A stretch of 64,000 bases of DNA. Origin: Oscheius onirici (Eukaryota > Nematoda > Chromadorea > Rhabditida > Rhabditidae). The notes beneath the pieces are model-generated. The model made no database searches, was not told the DNA's origin, and saw nothing but the letters and a program-made list of their open reading frames with translations. The position numbers were made by a program, and so were the translations under genes. The stretch is taken from NCBI GenBank assembly GCA_932521025.1, contig OW051473.1, forward strand, positions 2,294,001 to 2,358,000. Reading direction: 5' to 3'. This document shows, one piece after another, positions 57,343 to 64,000 of the stretch (the first letter of the stretch is position 1; every line of letters starts with the position of its first letter).

Positions 57343-58550
57343 TCTGAGGTTTGAATTGGATTGGCAACGACAGGGGAAATGATTCAGTATCTCATCACGT
57401 TTTACTTAAAGAAAGTGGGGAATAACATGTCTGAGTAGCATGTTTACGTCAATGGCTATGTACGGAAACGTAAAATATGATCTGATGTAAAAGGAGAACA
57501 AGGTAGGAAGCTGTGATAAGCGTGCGATCTGTCAGTCAAACACTTGACAGCCATCGCTAAACTTAGTAGTAGCATCATTGTAGCAGGTAATGAAAAGAAT
57601 AAATCAAAGAAGGTATGAAAACAAATAAAGTTCGCAATTATACAGCCGAAGCCTACTAAGTTTAATGAGCTTGCTATCTCAAAATATTTTGATCCCAGAA
57701 CAACTGGTCAAGGAGAATAACAAATGCTTGGTTAATTTAAGATTTGTTTGGGATGTCACATAAAGCTGTAATCAAAATAGAAGATTGCATCACTAGATTA
57801 TACTACATTGCACAGATTTTAGCTAAAAAATCATCAATACCGATGATGGGCTAGACGGGCTCTAAAAATAATGCTCGATCTCAGAGAAACTTCAAGAGTA
57901 GGAGTCGATTAATTGAGAATTCGCATTGATTCTGTTTCAATCAACTTCGAACAACCTTCAAGTTGCTATTGTATAGCTTCCCTTTTTTCTTGAATACGAC
58001 AACGACAGCTGGTAAAGAAGTACTCTCAAAATATACATATAAAAATTATAAATTTCGACAAGTTTACCACGAAATATTTGGAAATGTTTCGAACCGCGTT
58101 GAATTTTCCTCTGTTCTACTTTCAATATGTTCAGAATATAGATCTGTCACACCTATATAAAACTCTGAATTTAGAGCTGGAGATCTAACCATTCCTCAGA
58201 AGTCTAACTCGTCGGTTTTGACCCCTTCCAAATTGTCATTACACAAATAATGTGCCCGCTGTGCGGACAGTGCGTTGCCACAAATTGCCGCACAAATTGA
58301 TTCGAACTACACCGCGCCCCACTCTACCTATAGCTGATAAAAGAGCCGAGAGAACTCCAATGTTCTTCCGAAACGGTCCTCGTGTGCGTTAGCTTTTTTC
58401 TTACCTTTGATCCGATGGCAGCAGTTGTTGAGTAAACATGGCAACTGCCATCCGTTCAGTTTCTTGCGCCAAATTTCACAATCCAGTGCAAGAATTTCTC
58501 GGTCTATATCTTCTTCACATTTTGAAAAACACTAATCTTTCGTTGTCAGA
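57343..58550. other. Divergent intergenic region upstream of the epoxide hydrolase gene
   Basis: AT-rich. A TGATAAAAGAGCC motif lies near 58336, resembling the TATA-like site at 18766, and a TTGTCAG acceptor lies one base before the downstream ATG. No gene seen. Confidence 0.4.
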
Positions 58551-60314
58551 ATGGGTAAAATCCTCTGGGCAACTACTGTTGCTGTCATAGCAGTAGCTGC
58601 ATACATAAAATTCCACAAAAAAGACTTTTCCGTGAGTTTTCTTTCTGTTTAAAAAAATCTTTTTAATTCAGGAAACGCTAGCGGTAGCCAGAAAAGACGG
58701 TTATTATGGGAAAGGTTCTGTCAAAAAGGACAATCCTGCTATTACTCCATTCACCATCAAAGTAGAGGACAGTGTTTTGGAAGATCTTAAGCGTCGACTC
58801 GAAAATTCACGGGTGACCCATGAGCCACTAGCCGAAGATTTTTGGTATGGCTTCAATTCGAAGTATCTCGGAGAAGTCAAGGTATTTATTAGTTCTTTCT
58901 TTCAATTTTTTATTCCTAGGAATATTGGCTGAAGAAATTTGATTGGAGAAAACAAGAAAAGATCATCAATGGCTTCAAGCACTTCACAACCGAAATTGAA
59001 GGGCTTAAGGTAGTTTTATGCTTTTTTCTTAAAGATTTCTTGTTTGAAGATTCACTTTATCCATGCTCATCCACCGGCGAACAAGTACAAAACAGTCTAT
59101 CCCATTCTGCTTGCTCACGGCTGGCCAGGAAATGTTTTCGAGTTCTACAAGACTATTCCAATTCTCATCGACCCTAAAGCCCACGGAGTTAACTCAGAGG
59201 TACAAAATTTTGGGGTTTTCATAAGTCTCCGCTCAGTTTGCCTTTGAAGTTGTTGCTCCGTCGATTCCGGGATACGGATGGTCGGAGGCGGCTCACAAAA
59301 GAGGACTGAGTCAGTTGTCTACCGCCCGAATCTTCAGGAAACTGATGCTTCGCCTGAAGCACGAAAAGTTTTACATTCAAGGAGGAGATTGGGGAGCGCT
59401 CATTACGTCAATTATGCTGAAAGTGTATCCTGAAAAGTAGGGTCAATTTTATTTTATCACACATCTTCTCAGTATCCTCGCCCTTCATCTCAACACGATG
59501 TTCGTGCCTATGAATAATCCCGTTGCCTTCTTCCACGACGTTCTCGCATCTTACTTCCCTACGTTCTTCCTCTCATCTGAAGCTCTGCAGAAGACTCATG
59601 CTCCATTTTCGAAAATGGGAACATTGATAATTGAGACTGGTTACATGCATATTCAAGCAACAAAGCCAGATACCGTCGGTTTGTTTTTACATTTCTGTTT
59701 CAGTAGAAACTTGTTTGCAAGCTCGGGAAACCAGGGTACACTCTTTAAACAAGTGTAGTTTGTACACGTTTGAGCGTTGTCGCAATTTACGATTGGATAA
59801 AAAAACTTCTAGGTACTGCTCTGAATGACTCTCCATTGGGATTGGCTGCATATATTATGGAAAAGTTCTCTACATGGACCAATATGGAATACCGCAACCT
59901 TCCGGACGGAGGTCTGACCAAGTGAGTTAACTTTTCCTTCGGGGTTTAATTAATGTTTCAGAAAATTCACAATGGATGAGCTTCTTACAATGATCATGAT
60001 CTACTGGACCAATGGAAACATTGTCAACTCGCAGCGTTTCTATCGAGAGTTCTTCACAGACTACACGTTGCAAGCCTTGCAGGGGTATGTTGCCTTTTTA
60101 TGTATTCATATGAAGTTTTAGACATTACGTGGTAAACCCAGTTGCCCATGCTAGCGGAATGAACGAGTTGTACGACCGAACTCCCATTGAGATCTCCCGC
60201 TATTTCTACAATGTCACGCATTACACGGAGATTGAGGCCGGCCACTTTGCTTGTTTTGAAGCTCCGAAAGAGATGGCTACCGACATTTTCGCATTTGTAC
60301 ACTCGCTGCATTAG
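58551..60314 (+). CDS. Microsomal-type epoxide hydrolase (EPHX1-like)
   Basis: Hydrolyses epoxides to diols at the ER membrane. ATG 58551 lies one base after a TCAG acceptor (likely spliced leader). The N-terminal anchor is MGKILWATTVAVIAVAAYIK. The EHN domain follows (PFTIKVEDSVLEDLKRRLEN ... FDWRKQEKIINGFKHF). The alpha/beta fold carries PILLAHGWPG (HGWP oxyanion motif), APSIPGYGWSEA, the nucleophile Asp in IQGGDWGAL, an acid Glu in MNELYDRTP and the base His in EAGHFACFEAPKEM. Two lid tyrosines are plausible but not checked. Stop at 60312. Length about 450 residues, as for the family. The triad is intact, so it is expected to be active. Confidence 0.92.
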
Positions 60315-61294
60315 ATTAATAAACAATCAGATTTTTCAAACGTCATTTGTGCTCAAGGTCGCTGTAAAGGCCCCGACCTCGGTTGTTTACACTCTGCCAG
60401 GAGAGATAGCGACCATCACTTTTTGTTTCATTGACACGGGTATTGTTGATTTCAGTACTTGATACGTTCTGCTTTTGACGAATCCCCTACTTTTCAGCTG
60501 GGCTTTGTGAACATGACCTTTGGGTATGTTTCCATAGCAGGACCACGAAAATCGAATCTCGCGTTCGCCCATTGAAAATTCCGCGTCGCTTTTAAGATTG
60601 GAGCTGTGCGTCTGAGATCCGAGTCATTCATTCATCAAATGCCGAGCTCGGCATCCACAGCCCTCTCCTTGCAGTTTTTATAATCGATATTTTGCGTGCT
60701 TTCTTCGAAATTTGGTCTACGTGCCATATTTTCCAATGCGCCATCGTCCTTCGAGCGTTCTCTATCAGTTGTTTACTCTCTTTGCCAACACATTGCCACT
60801 GCTTTGCCCCCTTATTGATCAGCCTTTGAAAAAACCTTTTCTGGGCGGTATTCCTGGTTTTTAGTAAAATGTTTGCATGTTTTCAATGAAAATATCTGTA
60901 GCAGACCGAGTTCACTGACCTCAGAGCAAAGTTCGCTGTAAATCGATTTCGTTTTCGTGCGATAAGAACAGTTCCCCGCCTCTAAATAGCAACATTCTCT
61001 ATTGCAATTCTATTGTTGTTGATGGGTTAGTGCCTCTTAAAAGTCGCTCATTTGAAATATTGCACAAAACTAGCTAAATTTCATTCCTTTAATGGCTATG
61101 TGGCTCAGATTTGATGAAAACAGTTTTCCATTATATTTTTCTTTTTCGACCGCTTTACGTGTCTCGCTTTGGCACAGAGGTCGTCTCTGACCGCTTGGTC
61201 GCGCCATCGACCGACTCGTAAACAATCCGAGCGACTGCTTTTTACCCTTTCCTCTCTCTCATCTCTTACATACATCCAAACTATTCATTCCAGA
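60315..61294. other. Intergenic, promoter side of malate dehydrogenase
   Basis: Contains the epoxide hydrolase poly(A) signal AATAAA at 60318-60323 and a pyrimidine-rich leader with a CATTCCAG acceptor one base before the malate dehydrogenase ATG. No separate gene. Confidence 0.4.
60318..60323 (+). other. Poly(A) signal of the epoxide hydrolase gene
   Basis: AATAAA begins only 4 nt after the stop codon, giving a very short 3'UTR. Confidence 0.6.
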
Positions 61295-62506
61295 ATGACT
61301 CCCGAACCTCTTCGCGTTCTTGTCACCGGAGCTGCTGGTCAGATTGGATACTCTCTCGTGCTCCAGATTGCCAAGGGAGACGTTTTCGGAAAGGTGGGCA
61401 TTATTCAATTTCGGTTTATTAAAATTTATTTTCAGGAACAACCCGTGGTTCTGGTTCTTCTTGATGTGCCCTTCTGCGCCAATGCTCTTGAAGGAGTCCA
61501 GTTCGAGCTCCAAGATTGCGCATTCCCCACTCTCCGCGCCGTCGAGGCCGTCACCAACGAGAAAGATGCCTTCCAGAACATCGACTACGCCTTCTTAGTA
61601 GGAGCGATGCCTCGTAAGGAGGGAATGGAACGCAAGGATCTTCTTGCCGCCAACGTGAAGATCTTCAAGTCCCAAGGAAAGGCTCTTGCCGACTACTCCA
61701 AATCCACCACCAAGGTATGCTTATTAGTCACGTTAATTTATTGGAAATTAAGGTCATTGTCGTTGGAAACCCGGCCAACACGAATGCTTACATCTGTGCC
61801 AAGTATGCCGCTGGCAAGATCCCCGCCAAGAACTTCTCTGCCATGACTCGTCTCGATCACAACCGCGCCCTAGCCCAGGTATTTTTTTTGCTCTGACGAT
61901 ATATGTATTGTTTAAGGTTGCCCTCAAAACTGGAGTTCCTGTCGGAGATGTCAAGAACGTCATCATCTGGGGAAACCACTCTGGTACTCAGTTCCCTGAT
62001 GTCAAGCACGCCAAGGTTAACAAGGGCAACTCTTCAGTCGATGCCTATTCTGCCATCAACGACGACGCCTTCATCAAGGGAGCTTTTATCTCTGTAAGTA
62101 TTCTTTCAGTTCATTTTCAAACATGCATTTCAGACTGTCCAAAAGAGAGGTGCCGCCATCATTGAGCGCAGAAAGCTGTCTTCGGCCATGTCTGCCGCTA
62201 AGGCTGCCTGCGACCATATCCGTGACTGGCACTTTGGAACTAAGCCCGTAAGAACAGTAATATAGTCATTCTAAACCCATTTTACAGGGAGAGTGGGTTT
62301 CCATGGCCGTTCCCTCCGATGGCAGCTACGGAATTCCGGAAGGATTGATGTTCTCCTTCCCTATCACCATCTCCGGTGGAGAATGGAAGATTGTTCAAGG
62401 ACTGGAGATTAACGACTTTGCCAAGGAGAAGCTTGCCATCACAACCAAGGAACTGGAGGAGGAACGCGATGAGGCTCTCCACGCTTGCGAAGAGTCCAAC
62501 ATGTAA
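61295..62506 (+). CDS. mdh-1: Cytosolic malate dehydrogenase
   Basis: Interconverts malate and oxaloacetate with NAD(H) in the cytosol. Seven exons: 61295-61393, 61436-61714, 61753-61878, 61917-62093, 62134-62247, 62288-62506 by my count (six listed joins, 337 codons plus stop), matching the usual length of about 335. The Rossmann motif is [14 protein letters not shown]; substrate and active-site motifs are [33 protein letters not shown] and [13 protein letters not shown] with the catalytic His. The C-terminus is CEESNM. The sequence is of the cytosolic rather than the mitochondrial class, and no targeting peptide follows the ATG. The start sits one base after a CCAG acceptor. Codons are strongly C-ending, typical of high expression. 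Confidence 0.96.
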
Positions 62507-63002
62507 ACTATTTCCAAATGATTTTTGTAAATGTAATCCCGTAGATCTGTGTAGTGAAAGTAGTGCCGGGTTCTCTGTCTTGTTTGTACTGGTTTGTAAC
62601 TTATGAAACAGGTTTTTCGTAGCGAATAAATTGTACCAACAATACGCCTGTACATGTCGAAAGTATGTCCTATACGTTTCGCCATGTCGAAAATTGAACA
62701 GATACGTTTATCGGAACAATGGGTACGATGGTTGTTCTCTTTTAGCATGTCTGAAACACATTTATGCCTACAAACTGACTTTTTAGTGTGACACTTGAGC
62801 AATAAATACACCCGTAAAAAATGAAAGACGATTAGGCTCAACAGATTTTGCACGTAGTGGCGCAGTGTTGTCGAATAAAGCCGATGTCGGTACCACTGCA
62901 GAAGCCGTTGAGCATGAAGTGTGCACATCTGAAGATAAGATTAGCAGGAGATGGCCGCTCACTTTGGGTGGTTGTCTGGTGGAAAGACGGAGCACGTGCC
63001 TC
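62507..63002. other. Convergent 3' intergenic region
   Basis: Holds the malate dehydrogenase poly(A) signal AATAAA at 62625-62630. No gene recognised. Confidence 0.5.
62625..62630 (+). other. Poly(A) signal of malate dehydrogenase gene
   Basis: AATAAA about 120 nt after the stop codon. Confidence 0.65.
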
Positions 63003-63712
63003 CTAAACATGAATGGGTCTTCTGCGCCGGAACATCAACCGACCTAGGGCTGACGATGTTCCAATGCCGTTTGTTGTCGCGTCGTTGCAGTAACCACATG
63101 TTCTTCGACAGTTGGTCTTAAGCAAACTTTGAATTTTAACAAAACAACTCTTACCTTGACCCACGATTCCAGCCCGATTCTACGACAGATAAGCTTGTCT
63201 ACAGCACAATCAGGTACAATATCAACACAATTGCGTTCACAAAAGCCGCAAACATTCGGACAATCTTCTGCCAGGAGTTCAGCCCACATGGGATTTCTAC
63301 ACATTCGATGCGTGACTTGATCACATGCAATTCTAGGCCGGAGACTATTTTGGCAGTTGTAAGCCGGCGACTGACAGCAGTAACCACACTGTCGTGCACA
63401 AATCTCGGACGAAAGACTCTTCAGCTCGTGGTCAATCGTCATTCCGACACTAGCATAGCAAGCCGGACTTCTATCAACGTCAGTTCCAGCTGTGGGAGGC
63501 GCTCCATATAGAGCAGCACATGCGGAATCGGGATAAACATTGGCACAGTTGACGGCTCTCATGTCAAACTAAAACACTGGGAACGTACACTAACATGCGA
63601 AACAGAAGAAAATTCAGTTAAGACATACCTTTCCGTTTGTCGTACAAGCTTGATCTACTACTGCTGCTAAAAAAGAACTGGGGAGAACAGAGCCGAGGAT
63701 GAGCAGAAGCAT
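63003..63712 (-). CDS. Secreted protein with three ShKT domains
   Basis: Signal peptide MLLLILGSVLPSSFLAA from ATG 63712, then VVDQACTTNGK. After an intron, FDMRAVNCANVYPDSACAAL opens the mature region. Three ShKT domains follow in order: one ending EICARQCGYCC, one CDQVTHRMCRNPMWAELLA ending CPNVCGFC, and one CAVDKLICRRIGLESWVK that crosses the last intron and ends CRRTCGYC. A short linker and a basic tail GRLMFRRRRPIHV precede the stop at 63003. About 220 residues, extracellular. Each domain keeps the closing C-x3-C-x2-C. There is no enzymatic domain, unlike tyrosinase- or astacin-linked ShKT proteins. Confidence 0.85.
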
Positions 63713-64000
63713 CTCCTTCGAAGACAAACAACGACTGAAACAAAGCGCGGACCGCCCAAGGGGGCGACGACCTCGCGCGAATTTTCCAAGAAGAACCGGA
63801 CAGTGCCAACGATCAGGAAGAATGTTGCTCTCACGGGGGCGAGTGGACAAAGAGCCCAAAAAGGACAGTTTCGGGAAGAGTCGAGTGCCCGGCACCCAAA
63901 GTCTGGATGTTTGACTGAAGCCATAGTGTTATTGCCTGATTGTGCCAACACGGTGTATAAGTGAACCTTTAAAACCGTCATGTCCCCCCTTTCAGAGTGT
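63713..64000. other. Upstream region of the triple-ShKT gene
   Basis: GC-rich patch at 63740-63900, then AT-rich. Nothing coding is supported before the window ends. Confidence 0.35.

Noticed and set aside
61169-61294. N-terminal extension of malate dehydrogenase in frame from 61169, which could act as a targeting peptide
   Set aside because: It begins with TTG, not ATG, and a CATTCCAG acceptor lies one base before the ATG at 61295, so the region is most likely untranslated or removed by trans-splicing.
1-64000. CRISPR arrays, bacterial operons, phage or plasmid functions
   Set aside because: The window is intron-rich eukaryotic DNA; no direct-repeat arrays or proka­ryotic gene layout were seen.

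Overview
The window is nematode nuclear DNA. Genes are broken by many short introns (mostly about 35-60 nt) with GT donors and polypyrimidine-CAG acceptors. Several start codons sit 0-5 nt behind a CAG acceptor, as expected for spliced-leader trans-splicing or a 5'UTR intron. The gene content is also nematode-like: nuclear hormone receptors, a serpentine chemoreceptor, a TWK-type K2P channel, a C-type lectin, ShKT-domain secreted proteins and an NK-2 homeobox gene resembling CEH-22. A rhabditid (clade V-like) worm is my inference; species cannot be told. All gene models were assembled by eye from splice signals and reading-frame continuity, so coordinates span introns and some 5' ends remain open.

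Layout. 0-9 kb, minus strand: a nuclear hormone receptor with a tRNA-derived SINE in an intron, a tandem pair of related Cys/His (zinc-finger-like) genes, and an MFSD8/CLN7-like transporter. 9-20.5 kb: a small terminal-inverted-repeat element, a one-domain C-type lectin, a short-exon gene of unknown function, two adjacent orphan genes in tandem (possible operon), and a roughly 0.5-kb repeat present twice in opposite orientation. 20.5-29 kb, plus strand: a trypsin-like protease, CTP synthase and an ABHD12-like hydrolase. 29.7-35.3 kb, minus strand: a four-TM protein with an N-terminal 'R-x-N-T' repeat, a serpentine receptor, a second SINE copy and a small secreted protein. 35.7-38.6 kb, plus strand: an NR2E-type nuclear receptor and a Cys-rich secreted protein. 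39-44.3 kb, minus strand: an orphan protein with an N-terminal cysteine cluster, a small acidic beta-rich protein and a short secreted peptide whose 3' end overlaps an opposing promoter-like region.

44.3-47.9 kb looks gene-free and leads into a K2P channel gene (47.9-51.7 kb) that carries a complete tRNA-Pro(UGG) in an intron. 53.7-56.9 kb is the NK-2 homeobox gene with a 2-kb intron. Then follow a single-domain ShKT protein, a microsomal-type epoxide hydrolase, cytosolic malate dehydrogenase and a triple-ShKT secreted protein.

Functionally the window mixes housekeeping metabolism (CTP synthase, malate dehydrogenase), detoxification and lipid hydrolases, neuronal or sensory genes (K2P channel, chemoreceptor) and fast-evolving secreted proteins. 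I see no gene cluster forming one pathway. The least explained items are the tandem zinc-finger pair with a GC-AG intron, the 'RxNT' repeat membrane protein, the SINE family and the inverted repeat pair.
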